From the NCBI GenBank assembly GCA_039819115.1, contig JBCBST010000038.1:1-26254 (forward strand): DNA of 26,254 nucleotides, read 5' to 3'. The translations under genes and the position numbers were made by a program. The stretch is from JBCBST01 sp039819115. Its GTDB lineage: Bacteria; Bacteroidota; Rhodothermia; Balneolales; Balneolaceae. A model generated the notes under the pieces. The model did no database searches. It was not told the DNA's origin and worked only from the letters and a program-made list of their open reading frames with translations. This document shows positions 17,665-25,383 of the stretch, piece after piece (the stretch's first letter is position 1; each line of letters starts with the position of its first letter).

Positions 17665-19356
17665 ATGGAACAGAGGATGATGCAACGTGTTATAACGGTT
17701 TTTTTTTGTGGCTTTTTATTGATCATGAGCAGCAACATGCTGCACGGGCAGGAAACGGATCTGACTATAGAACCTTCTCCCCTGCTCCATTCGCCCCGAA
17801 AAGCGTTACATACCTTTTTACACTGGCAGCAAAAAGGACATATCGATTATAAAAAAGCTGTTCTCCCTTTCGCATTAGTCCAAGGTAACGATTCTGAAAA
17901 GCAGGATATCGCGCAGCAGCTGAAGCGCGTCCTTGATGCCAGGGGACTTATTGTTGTGTATGAGACGGTACCCAACGAGCCCAATTATGTAGATTCTCTT
18001 TCGGGCGAAGAACAATACATTTTGTTTGACGCTCTTCCTGAGGTGTATCTGGTGCACCGTAACGGCAACTGGATCTTTTCGACCTCAACGATCGAGCAAA
18101 CCCCGGCTCTGTATCAGGCCACATTTTCGTCATGGGTTGAAGCACTGGTAAGTGTATTACCAGAGGCGTTAAGAGACGAATGGTGGGGAGTGGAAATATG
18201 GCAGTTCCTTGCCGTATTCGTCTGGATTCTGATCGGATTCATTGTTCGTAAACTATTCGAGTTTATCCTACAGAACTATGTAAAAAAACTGGCTCAAAGA
18301 ACCAGTATGCAGTGGGATGACGATCTCATTGAGGGGATTGAGCGCCCCTCCGGGTTCATCGTATTGATGGGGTTCTTTGCCCTTACCTACACCAACTTAC
18401 AGCTTTCGGTAACGCTGAACTATTACCTGTCCATTATCCTGGAGCTGGCCTTTTCCTTTGGCATCATTTGGTTGCTCTTTAACCTTACCGACGTCTTTGC
18501 CAAATATCTGCAGGCTATAACGGCTAAAACCGACAATAAGCTCGACGACCAGCTAGTCCCCCTTATTCGGAAAACCCTCCGTTTCTTTGTGGTGATTATG
18601 GGCATCATTACCGTACTCCAGAATAACGGGTACAACATTGCTTCTCTGATTGCAGGTTTAGGAATTGGTGGATTGGCCGTTGCCCTGGCTGCTCGCGATA
18701 CGCTGGCTAACTTTTTTGGATCGATTACTATTTTTGTGGACAAACCCTTTCGAATCGGCGACTGGATAAAAGTAGGAAGCGTAGAGGGTACCGTCGAAGA
18801 AGTGGGATTCCGATCTACGCGTGTGCGAACCTTCTATAACTCGCTGGTGAGTGTGCCCAACTCCAAAGTAGCAGACACAGCGATCGATAACCTTGGTTTG
18901 CGAAAATATCGCCGGTTAAAAACCATCCTTAACCTCACCTACTCTACCACACCCGAACAAATGGAAGCATTTGTGGAAGGCATAAAAGCGATTGTACAGG
19001 CCAATTCTAATTTTCGGCAGGATTATTACGAAGTGCACTTTAACTCCTTTGGTGCGCACTCTCTCGACGTACTGGTCTATGTGTTTTTTGATGTACCCGA
19101 TTGGAGCACGGAGCTTCAGCAACGCCATAATTTTTTACTCGAGGTACTGCGTCTGGCAAAAGAACTTGGGGTCGAGTTTGCCTTCCCTACTCAAACCCTG
19201 CATATCGATTCACATATAGAAGGTGCGGGAAGCGAGATGGAGATAAAGACCGAAGACGAGCTGGCCGCTACCGTTCATGCGTTTGGCCCAAACGGAGAAC
19301 AGGCAAAGCCCGATGGGGTACGAATTTACAAGGCTGGCGAAGAAGTAAAATTCTAA
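17665..19356 (+). CDS. MscS-family mechanosensitive ion channel with N-terminal extracytoplasmic domain
   Basis: This 563-residue membrane channel would open under membrane tension to release osmolytes. A signal-peptide-like segment (about 8-28, ending LHGQE) is followed by a soluble region of about 140 residues. TM helices follow at about 178-198, 229-246, 254-274 and 304-320, and a Gly/Ala-rich pore helix at about 324-352 (IAGLGIGGLAVALAARD). The MscS beta domain comes next (about 353-412, with PFRIGDWI and GxVEEVGFRSTRVRT), then an alpha/beta C-terminal domain to about 525. E. coli MscS has 286 residues, so this is a larger class with a periplasmic N-terminal domain. It starts 43 bases after the ATPase gene on the same strand with GGTGA upstream, so read-through from the permease array is possible. 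It converges on the response regulator with a 3-base gap. Confidence 0.93.
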   Translation: MEQRMMQRVITVFFCGFLLIMSSNMLHGQETDLTIEPSPLLHSPRKALHTFLHWQQKGHIDYKKAVLPFALVQGNDSEKQDIAQQLKRVLDARGLIVVYETVPNEPNYVDSLSGEEQYILFDALPEVYLVHRNGNWIFSTSTIEQTPALYQATFSSWVEALVSVLPEALRDEWWGVEIWQFLAVFVWILIGFIVRKLFEFILQNYVKKLAQRTSMQWDDDLIEGIERPSGFIVLMGFFALTYTNLQLSVTLNYYLSIILELAFSFGIIWLLFNLTDVFAKYLQAITAKTDNKLDDQLVPLIRKTLRFFVVIMGIITVLQNNGYNIASLIAGLGIGGLAVALAARDTLANFFGSITIFVDKPFRIGDWIKVGSVEGTVEEVGFRSTRVRTFYNSLVSVPNSKVADTAIDNLGLRKYRRLKTILNLTYSTTPEQMEAFVEGIKAIVQANSNFRQDYYEVHFNSFGAHSLDVLVYVFFDVPDWSTELQQRHNFLLEVLRLAKELGVEFAFPTQTLHIDSHIEGAGSEMEIKTEDELAATVHAFGPNGEQAKPDGVRIYKAGEEVKF

Positions 19357-19359
19357 CGG

Positions 19360-19776
19360 CTATCCCTGTTTTTTCAACAGGACTTTAACGGCTTCGGTCA
19401 GGGAATGCTCGGTAACCGGTTTTCTTAAAAAATCGGAGTTCTGAATTTGCTTGGCCCGTTCGAAATGGTGCTTATCCGAGTTACCCGTTACAAACAAAAT
19501 GGGAACATTCGAAAACGTACGGATTGCTTCTGCAGCATCTATACCATCCCTTTTTCCATCCAGAACGATATCCATAATCACCAAGGCCGGATCATGTTCT
19601 TTTACGAGTTCAACCGCCGTTTCCGCATCGCTGATTTCACCAACGGTATTAAACACCAGTTCTTTTAGCGAGTTTTCATAAAGCAACGAGAGAATAAAGT
19701 TGTCTTCCACCACCAATGCTTTGCGGGTACCCTCTAAATGACTATAAATCTCATCGCTGCTGAATAGCTTATTCAT
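19360..19776 (-). CDS. Single-domain response regulator (CheY-like receiver)
   Basis: This is a 138-residue receiver domain with no output domain. Acidic pair Glu24/Asp25 (ALVVEDN), phosphoacceptor Asp69 (VIMDIVLDG), Thr97 (FVTGNSD) and Lys119 (FLRKPV) are all in place, so it should be phosphorylatable by a histidine kinase; none is encoded in the window. The frame is open further upstream to an ATG at 19827, but those 17 extra codons would translate through the terminator hairpin at 19814-19847. The internal ATG at 19776 has AGAGGA about 5 bases upstream and is the better start. The function of such stand-alone receivers is phospho-relay or protein interaction; the target is unknown. Confidence 0.88.
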   Translation of the reverse strand: MNKLFSSDEIYSHLEGTRKALVVEDNFILSLLYENSLKELVFNTVGEISDAETAVELVKEHDPALVIMDIVLDGKRDGIDAAEAIRTFSNVPILFVTGNSDKHHFERAKQIQNSDFLRKPVTEHSLTEAVKVLLKKQG

Positions 19777-19813
19777 GTAATCCTCTGTATTGCTAACAAA
19801 CGTTTTCAGAGTA

Positions 19814-19847
19814 TAAAAAAAGCCCACCTAAAATCTATAGGCGGGCT
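19814..19847 (-). terminator. Intrinsic terminator of the bacilliredoxin gene
   Basis: On the minus strand AGCCCGCCTA (19847-19838) pairs with TAGGTGGGCT (19830-19821) across a 7-base loop, 10 pairs including one G-U. A run of T (19820-19814) follows immediately. It lies 27 bases past the bacilliredoxin stop and before the response-regulator start, separating the two units. Confidence 0.85.
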
Positions 19848-19873
19848 TCTATTAATTTGAGAATCGGCTGAAT

Positions 19874-20317
19874 TTATTCAGCCTCTTTCTTACCAAATGC
19901 TTCAAATACCATTTTCAAGTCTCCGGCTACTTCTTCGCGTGAGCGACCTTCAATACGGTGACGGGGAATCATGGCTTTGATTTCACCATCCACAAAGTAT
20001 GCGAATGCAGGTGATGAAGGAGGGTACTCGCTGAAATAGTCACGGGCATGTGCGGTGGCTTCTTTGTCCTGCCCCGCAAAAACAGTAACCATATGATCAG
20101 GGCGGGCTTCGCTTTGATCCAGCGCTATGCCTAAACCCGGGCGGGCATTACCCGCTGCACAGCCACATACTGAGTTAATGGCCATTAACATCGTGCCTTT
20201 ATATTCTTTCATGGCACGGTCTACATCCTCTGGTGTTTTTAACTCTTCCACACCCAGATTGGTGAGCTCCTCGCGCATCCACGCGGTATCAGGGCCTATT
20301 CCAAATCCAAATTGCAT
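19874..20317 (-). CDS. BrxA/BrxB-family bacilliredoxin (YphP/YqiW-like)
   Basis: This 147-residue cytoplasmic thioredoxin-like protein resembles Bacillus YphP/YqiW (formerly DUF1094). Diagnostic segments are NSVCGCAAGNARPG with the CGC redox motif at 51-53, the segment TVFAGQDKEATA, and the PRHxIEG motif (residues 118-124). In Bacillus these proteins remove bacillithiol from S-bacillithiolated proteins. If this organism makes bacillithiol, the role would be thiol-redox repair; if not, it may be a general disulfide reductase. It follows the TonB receptor gene by 101 bases on the same strand and has its own candidate promoter, then a clear terminator. No SD is visible before ATG 20317; the start is supported by homology to the family N-terminus. 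Confidence 0.9.
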   Translation of the reverse strand: MQFGFGIGPDTAWMREELTNLGVEELKTPEDVDRAMKEYKGTMLMAINSVCGCAAGNARPGLGIALDQSEARPDHMVTVFAGQDKEATAHARDYFSEYPPSSPAFAYFVDGEIKAMIPRHRIEGRSREEVAGDLKMVFEAFGKKEAE

Positions 20318-20350
20318 AATTCTTGGTTTTTAGTTCAAAATAATTTCAGG

Positions 20351-20381
20351 GAAAGATACAGATTATCTGACCTCTGCTAAA
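20351..20381 (-). promoter_or_regulatory. Candidate Bacteroidota-type promoter for the bacilliredoxin gene
   Basis: The minus strand carries TTTA (20381-20378), exactly 19 bases, then TATCTTTC (20358-20351). This resembles the TTTG-N19-TAnnTTTG consensus with one mismatch in each box. A start near 20345 would give a leader of about 28 bases. Pattern match only. Confidence 0.4.
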
Positions 20382-20418
20382 CCTGCTTAACGAGCCTTAA
20401 CGTTCAGCTAAGCCAGCA

Positions 20419-22872
20419 TCAGAACTGCCATCTCAGCTGCATTAACGAATTGATACCGGCCTGGGGATACAAAAAGTTAAAATGCTGTTGCTGATTTCCT
20501 GAAATCCAGCCATACGTATATCCATTCGGTGCATATTCTACATCCAGCACATTGTTAACCAATAACGAAGCCGTTAGCTGATTCAAAAAACCAAGTTCTG
20601 AAAAGGAGTAGCTAACCTGAATATCATTAACAAAAAACGGATCGAGCGAACGGCTTCGGGTTTCAGTGTTATCCAGGTATTGACGACCTACGTACCGGGC
20701 CATCCATTCCGCTTTTAACCCTCTGCGCTGGAACGCAAGTACCGAGTTCCCCACCACATTCGGAGAAAGAGCCAGATCCACATCTTCCAGAACAAAAGCC
20801 TGCTGACCTCCATTATCAAAATCATCCAGGAAATAGGTGAACTCACGGATTTTATTCTGGCTTAGCGTGAGCGAACCCGACCAGCTGATCCAGTTCGTGA
20901 GCTGTACTCCACCCTGGAATTCCAGTCCCATCCGGTAGCTGTCGTCCACATTCTGGCGCAGGGCAAACCCTACATCGCTTAGCTCGCCCGTTACCACTAA
21001 TTGATTCTGATACAGCATCATAAAGGCATTAACACCTGCAAAGTAGCGGTTACTTTCCCTCATCCACCCGGTTTCCAGGTTATAGAGCGTTTCGTGATCG
21101 GGAGTGGCATTGGCCGAGGAGCTGATGTACTCTAATCGGGTGGGTTCCTTGTTACCAATGGCAAACGAGGCGTATATCCGGTCCTGATCGGTAGGCAGAA
21201 AATTGACCCCTGCTTTAGGATTAATGAAAAAGAAATCGTCGGTCTGACTTACATCTGCCACAACCACACCAAAGGAACTTACTTCATCGGTGCCGTTTAT
21301 ATCGTAGTTGATCCAGCGGGCCTGTACGTCCACAAACCCGATGAGCCTGTCGCTGAACGGGTATTCCGCTTTAGCAAACACATTCAGGTCCGTTTTCTCA
21401 ACATCTCCCCGGTAATACTCATCTTCATTTTCCAATCCTGCCGGATTAGCTGCCCAGATTAATTCTCCAAATTGGTTTCCATCGTAAAAGGTAAAGCCCT
21501 GACCGAAGGTGAAACGTAGTCCACTTTCATTTTGATAGATGGCGTTGGTAAGCAGACCATAGAAATCATTATCCAACCACTTTCTCCGGATTAAATCAGA
21601 GGTTAGAAAACCGCCATTCGGGGCGCCGTAGCTTGCGATGGGATCCTCATCTCTGAACTCTTCAAAAAATCCCTGCCCCTGGGTTACAAATGCGGATGAG
21701 GTTAGCGTAAGCTCTTTGGAATATTGATGAGAAAAATGCAGCTGGTAATAATCCTGCCCATAATTATCCACCTGGTCTTCGTACGTAAACTGGTTGAACT
21801 GTCGGTTCCCAAGATTATTTCTCCATCGCTCAGCTTCATCCGGGTTAAATACATTATTTGCTATATATCGCTCCAGTTCTGCTGCATTCCCATCGATCAT
21901 AGGTTCGGGTACGCCGTTCCAGGCCTGATAGGTGCGTTCGTCTCCGGAAATGATATTCGCCTGAAGGCGGCTTCTCTTCCACTGTTTCGTAGCGGACAAG
22001 TATAAGGATTGTAACTCTGAGGTGGCCCGGTCAATAAACCCGTCCGAGTTAATGCGCGATAAACGACCTTCAAACTGCCAGCCATTATTCATCAGGCCCG
22101 ACCCAAACAAGACATTGGCTTTTCTGGTGCCAAATGAACCGATTCCGGTATTCACTTCGGCAAACGGTTCAGGGTTACCACTCGAGGTTTGTATGTTGAT
22201 GGAGGCACCGAATGCCGCCGCGCCGTTCGCGGATGTTCCCACTCCCCGTTGTACCTGTACATTTTCAATGGATGAAGCCAGATCGGGAAGATTCACCCAA
22301 AATACCCCATGCGATTCGGCATCGTTAACAGGTACTCCGTTTATGGTCACATTAATACGAGCCGGATCCACCCCACGTATCCGGATTCCCGTGTACCCGA
22401 TTCCGGCACCGGCGTCGGACGTTGTGACTACCGATGGAGTAGATTGTAAGAGAAACGGCACATCCTGTCCCAGATTCCGCTGCTGTAGTTCCTCTTTGCT
22501 TATATCGGTATAGGTGAATGGTGTTGAAGCATCCACACGGGTCGATTTTACCAGGACTTCATCCGACAGGTATGTTTCTGCGGTCAGATAGACATTAAAC
22601 GACGAGCGGTTTCCTACTTCCACTTCTTTATCCCGAAATCCGACGTAGCTGAATACCAATACAGGCGATGCCCCTGATTCAAGGGTAAGTTCGAAGGTGC
22701 CATCCTGCCGGGAAGCCACCCCGTTCGTCGTGCCTTTTTGCAGAATGTTAACACCGGGTAGCGTTTCCCGGGTTTGAATATCGTATACCGTTCCGGTGAT
22801 GGATTGTGCATACGACAATTGGGTTATGATCAACCCAATGCTAAACAACAGTAATAGTGACTTAATGGTCAT
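20419..22872 (-). CDS. TonB-dependent outer-membrane receptor, predicted thiamine/TPP uptake
   Basis: This 817-residue outer-membrane receptor has a signal peptide cleaved near Ala22-Gln23 (LSYAQ). A carboxypeptidase-regulatory-like beta domain covers about 25-100 (GTVYD...PGVNI...GTTNG), and a TonB-box-like DEVLVKST is at 104-111. The plug domain is about 115-230 (IRIRGVDPARINVTINGVPV), and a 22-strand barrel is expected to the C-terminus, which ends in Phe (LRWQF) as outer-membrane proteins do. The substrate is inferred from regulation: a TPP riboswitch sits in the leader. By established comparative genomics, THI-element-controlled TonB receptors in Bacteroidetes are predicted thiamine transporters. 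No pnuT or thiamine kinase gene is seen nearby. ATG 22872 follows GGAGGA by 3 bases. Barrel specificity cannot be read from sequence. Confidence 0.92.
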   Translation of the reverse strand: MTIKSLLLLFSIGLIITQLSYAQSITGTVYDIQTRETLPGVNILQKGTTNGVASRQDGTFELTLESGASPVLVFSYVGFRDKEVEVGNRSSFNVYLTAETYLSDEVLVKSTRVDASTPFTYTDISKEELQQRNLGQDVPFLLQSTPSVVTTSDAGAGIGYTGIRIRGVDPARINVTINGVPVNDAESHGVFWVNLPDLASSIENVQVQRGVGTSANGAAAFGASINIQTSSGNPEPFAEVNTGIGSFGTRKANVLFGSGLMNNGWQFEGRLSRINSDGFIDRATSELQSLYLSATKQWKRSRLQANIISGDERTYQAWNGVPEPMIDGNAAELERYIANNVFNPDEAERWRNNLGNRQFNQFTYEDQVDNYGQDYYQLHFSHQYSKELTLTSSAFVTQGQGFFEEFRDEDPIASYGAPNGGFLTSDLIRRKWLDNDFYGLLTNAIYQNESGLRFTFGQGFTFYDGNQFGELIWAANPAGLENEDEYYRGDVEKTDLNVFAKAEYPFSDRLIGFVDVQARWINYDINGTDEVSSFGVVVADVSQTDDFFFINPKAGVNFLPTDQDRIYASFAIGNKEPTRLEYISSSANATPDHETLYNLETGWMRESNRYFAGVNAFMMLYQNQLVVTGELSDVGFALRQNVDDSYRMGLEFQGGVQLTNWISWSGSLTLSQNKIREFTYFLDDFDNGGQQAFVLEDVDLALSPNVVGNSVLAFQRRGLKAEWMARYVGRQYLDNTETRSRSLDPFFVNDIQVSYSFSELGFLNQLTASLLVNNVLDVEYAPNGYTYGWISGNQQQHFNFLYPQAGINSLMQLRWQF

Positions 22873-22875
22873 GAT

Positions 22876-22881
22876 TCCTCC
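22876..22881 (-). promoter_or_regulatory. Shine-Dalgarno GGAGGA of the TonB receptor, with overlapping mini-ORF
   Basis: GGAGGA lies 3 bases before ATG 22872, a strong SD but short spacing. It sits inside a 4-codon mini-ORF (ATG at 22883, reading MEES, stop TGA at 22871-22869) whose stop overlaps the receptor start as ATGA. A CCTCC at 22914-22910 could pair with GGAGG, a possible 5-base SD-sequestering stem under the riboswitch. Confidence 0.45.
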
Positions 22882-22957
22882 ATGAGGGATTAAAATTAAA
22901 CATCATAGAGGAGGTCAACATGCAGAACACATGCGTACATAGAGATGTGCGTACAGG

Positions 22958-23032
22958 TTTCCCTCCGCCGGTATGAGCCGGTTCAGGTTCGTAGGGTATA
23001 ATCTCAGTCCTGATCGGGCAGGACACCCCTAA
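22958..23032 (-). ncRNA. TPP riboswitch (THI element)
   Basis: The minus strand shows the conserved blocks in order: AGGGGTG, a short P3 hairpin (GTCCT...AGGAC), CTGAGA, TACCC, GAACCTGA, a CCGG...CCGG stem, and GGAGGGA. These match the THI-box aptamer that binds thiamine pyrophosphate. Between its 3' end and the receptor start (22957-22873) there is no GC-rich hairpin followed by a T run, so control is more likely at translation than by termination. A small hairpin at 22934-22951 and an anti-SD CCTCC at 22910-22914 are candidate switching elements. Confidence 0.95.
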
Positions 23033-23039
23033 CCATGTT

Positions 23040-23047
23040 CAAAGGTA
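23040..23047 (-). promoter_or_regulatory. -7 element TACCTTTG of the riboswitch / TonB receptor transcript
   Basis: TACCTTTG on the minus strand is a perfect match to the Bacteroidota -7 consensus TAnnTTTG. It lies 7 bases upstream of the aptamer, so transcription would begin almost at the first riboswitch base. The -33 box is weak: only a TTTTT run at 23067-23063, at about 16 bases spacing. Confidence 0.5.
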
Positions 23048-23094
23048 CGCAGTAAATATTGTAAAAAGCGAGTGCACCCTGTCATTAAAGATCG

Positions 23095-23124
23095 TTTGGA
23101 GAACAGCAGTTTTCCCTATCTTTA
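23095..23124 (+). promoter_or_regulatory. Candidate promoter for the M28 peptidase operon
   Basis: TTTG (23095-23098), 18 bases, then TATCTTTA (23117-23124) resembles the Bacteroidota TTTG-N19-TAnnTTTG promoter with one mismatch. It is divergent from the riboswitch promoter and would leave a leader of under 20 bases before ATG 23148. Pattern match only. Confidence 0.45.
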
Positions 23125-23147
23125 GTCAAACTTATTCTTCTATTCTC

Positions 23148-24428
23148 ATGAACCGATTGCTCTCTTTCTCCCTTTTACTTTTGTCTGTTGGTGTGCTGAC
23201 TACGTTTTGCGCAGCACCCGAATCTGGTAAAGAATCGTCTCTTACTGATGCTATTACCGCTGAGGACGTGCTCACCCACATTACTTTTCTGGCCAGTGAT
23301 GATTTGAAAGGCCGGGAAGCCGGTACTCCTGAAGAATCCACTGCAGCCAATTATATCGCCGATCACTTTCGTGATTTCGGTCTGGAACCTGCCGGTGACG
23401 ACAACACCTACTTTCAATCTTTTACCATTAACACGGCTATTCTCCGAAATCCTCATTCCACCGATACCACCGGCGAAAAACGCCTTTCTAAAAACGTAGC
23501 TGCTTTGCTGCAGGGCACCGGTCAAAGTGATGAACTGGTGATTGTTGGCGCCCATTACGACCATCTGGGTATGGGAGAATTCGGTTCTCTGTACCGGGGA
23601 GACTCTGTTCTCATCCACAATGGAGCCGATGACAATGCATCCGGGACCTCAGGTTTACTGGAATTGGCCCAGTATTTCTCTGCAAACCGTCCATCAAAAG
23701 ACATCCTCTTCCTGGCATTTTCCGGGGAAGAAATGGGGCTGCTCGGTTCTGCGCATTACGTAAAAGAGCCTACTGTAAGCCTTGATAATGCCCTGGCTAT
23801 GATCAATATGGATATGATCGGACGAATGAGTAACGAGAAACTGATGATCTTCGGTGTAGGCACCTCCGAAAGCTGGGAAGACATCCTTAAGGTAGCCAAT
23901 CTAGACTCCCTGGATCTCAACCTCGTTATTGATGGTACCGGTGCCAGTGATCACACCAGCTTCTACTACCAGGATATCCCGGTACTGCACTACTTCACCG
24001 ATACCCATGCCGATTATCATACCCCGGCAGACGATACCGAATACATCAACGCTGAAGGAGAAGCACTCGCATTACAGCATCTGGTTCGGGTAATTGAGTA
24101 TCTCGACACCATCACACAGGAAGAGCTTGTATTTAAAGAAGCTCCCGGAGAACAACGCCCATCCATGCGAATGGAGGGGCCAACACTTGGCGTGGTACCG
24201 GATTATGGATTTGATGGAGAAGGGATGAGAATTACAGGTGTAACTAAAGGAAGATCTGCCGATAACGCCGGGGTGCTGGGAGGAGATATCATTATCGGAT
24301 TAGGTGGAGAGAAACTTGCCGATATCTACGCTTATATGGGTGCATTAAATAAATTCAAAAAAGGGCAGCTCACGACCATTACCGTAATCCGGGATGGAAA
24401 AGAACTGACCATGGATCTACAATTATAA
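23148..24428 (+). CDS. Exported M28-family zinc metallopeptidase with C-terminal PDZ domain
   Basis: This 426-residue protein is likely an aminopeptidase or carboxypeptidase acting outside the cytoplasm. An N-terminal hydrophobic signal ends in TTFC at 18-21, a poor lipobox, so it may be a lipoprotein or simply secreted. The M28 metal-site residues are visible in order: His136 and Asp138 (GAHYDH), Asp161 (GADDNASG), catalytic Glu194 and ligand Glu195 (FSGEEMG), Asp222 (NMDMIGR) and His291 (YHTPAD). A PDZ-like domain covers about 345-425 (VTKGRSADNAGVLGGDII), a common fusion in this family. No SD precedes the ATG. The next gene starts 10 bases after the stop, so it heads a likely operon with the TPR lipoprotein and the asparagine-synthetase-like gene. 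The natural substrate is not determinable. Confidence 0.93.
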   Translation: MNRLLSFSLLLLSVGVLTTFCAAPESGKESSLTDAITAEDVLTHITFLASDDLKGREAGTPEESTAANYIADHFRDFGLEPAGDDNTYFQSFTINTAILRNPHSTDTTGEKRLSKNVAALLQGTGQSDELVIVGAHYDHLGMGEFGSLYRGDSVLIHNGADDNASGTSGLLELAQYFSANRPSKDILFLAFSGEEMGLLGSAHYVKEPTVSLDNALAMINMDMIGRMSNEKLMIFGVGTSESWEDILKVANLDSLDLNLVIDGTGASDHTSFYYQDIPVLHYFTDTHADYHTPADDTEYINAEGEALALQHLVRVIEYLDTITQEELVFKEAPGEQRPSMRMEGPTLGVVPDYGFDGEGMRITGVTKGRSADNAGVLGGDIIIGLGGEKLADIYAYMGALNKFKKGQLTTITVIRDGKELTMDLQL

Positions 24429-24438
24429 CCCATACCAG

Positions 24439-25383
24439 ATGAAGGCTTCGTTTATACCCGCTGTTTGGTTTTGCCTGCTGCTGTTGCAGCTCTCAGGTTG
24501 TGAAACGGAGCCTGCTCCTTTGCAAGAGCTGGGCGATGGTATTCAATCGGTTTCTTTGCTCGGTGATACCCTCTTCACCCGCCCGTCTACTTTACCTGAA
24601 GCATTAGAAATTCGTATCGATTCGTTGATTGACGCTGCCGAAGCCAACGACGATGACTTGACCACTATGCTGATCTGGCAAGCCCGCAAAAAAGCCTACC
24701 AGGGCGAATACCGCGAAGCCATTGACGTACTCAGTTCCGCTATCACTCAATATCCTGAAGATGCCCGTCTCTACCGGCACAGGGGTCATCGGTATATCAC
24801 TCTTCGGGCATTCGATTTAGCCATTACTGATTTTGAGACGGCATCCGGTTTAATAACCGGAACCGAAGATCGTGTAGAACCCGACGGCCTTCCCAATGCG
24901 CTGAATCAACCTACCAGTACCCTCCATACCAACATTTATTATCACCTGGGACTGGCTCATTACCTGAACGGGAACTTTGAATCGGCAGCACAATACTATG
25001 CTCGTTGCATGGGTATTTCCAACAATAACGATATGATGATTGCCGCCCTCTACTGGTATTACATGAGCTTGCGCCGGGGAGGTAAAGACGAAGAAGCCGG
25101 TAAAATACTGGAACCGGTCACCGAGAATCTGGAGATCATTGAAAATACCTCATACCATGACCTTTTATTGGTGTTTAAAGGCGTGTTTGAGGAGGATGAC
25201 CTTTTAACGGGTTCAGAAACCGCTCTTGAAAATGCCACATTAGGCTATGGAATGGGAAATTGGCACTACATCAACGGACGAACAGAACGGGCTCTGGAGT
25301 GGTGGAACGCCATAAACAAAGGACAAAACTGGGCTGCATTCGGAGCCATAGCCGCCGAGGCTGAGCTGGCCCGTCTTCAATGA
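24439..25383 (+). CDS. TPR-repeat lipoprotein of unknown function
   Basis: This 314-residue protein has a lipoprotein signal with a good lipobox LSGC and acylation at Cys21, then an acidic linker. Tetratricopeptide-like helices are visible at about 77-135 (GEYREAIDVLSSAI, YPEDARLYRHRG, FDLAITDFETA) and 155-225 (YYHLGLAHYLNGNFESAAQYY). The C-terminal part (NWHYINGRTERALEWW) looks like a further TPR pair. Such proteins are usually scaffolds at the membrane surface. It sits 10 bases after the peptidase gene and overlaps the following gene by 4 bases, so translational coupling is likely. No SD is seen before its ATG. The function is unknown, and the genetic link to the peptidase is the only clue. 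Confidence 0.85.
   Translation: MKASFIPAVWFCLLLLQLSGCETEPAPLQELGDGIQSVSLLGDTLFTRPSTLPEALEIRIDSLIDAAEANDDDLTTMLIWQARKKAYQGEYREAIDVLSSAITQYPEDARLYRHRGHRYITLRAFDLAITDFETASGLITGTEDRVEPDGLPNALNQPTSTLHTNIYYHLGLAHYLNGNFESAAQYYARCMGISNNNDMMIAALYWYYMSLRRGGKDEEAGKILEPVTENLEIIENTSYHDLLLVFKGVFEEDDLLTGSETALENATLGYGMGNWHYINGRTERALEWWNAINKGQNWAAFGAIAAEAELARLQ

Noticed and set aside
19367..19383. CCTGTT...AACAGG hairpin near the convergent ends of the channel and regulator genes
   Set aside because: The stem is only 6 pairs, it lies inside the regulator coding sequence, and neither strand has a T run after it, so I do not call a terminator.
20385..20412. Imperfect inverted repeat between the TonB receptor and bacilliredoxin genes
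   Set aside because: GCTTAACG and the facing half only pair with a bulge and there is no T run. It is too weak to support a terminator for the receptor gene.
22022..22513. Plus-strand open frame of 163 codons opposite the TonB receptor
   Set aside because: It overlaps the plug-domain coding region, with Pro/Arg/Thr-rich composition and no homology pattern. The receptor frame is clearly the real one.
23175..23618. Minus-strand open frame of 147 codons opposite the M28 peptidase
   Set aside because: It is complementary to the conserved catalytic region of the peptidase and has no domain or start signal.
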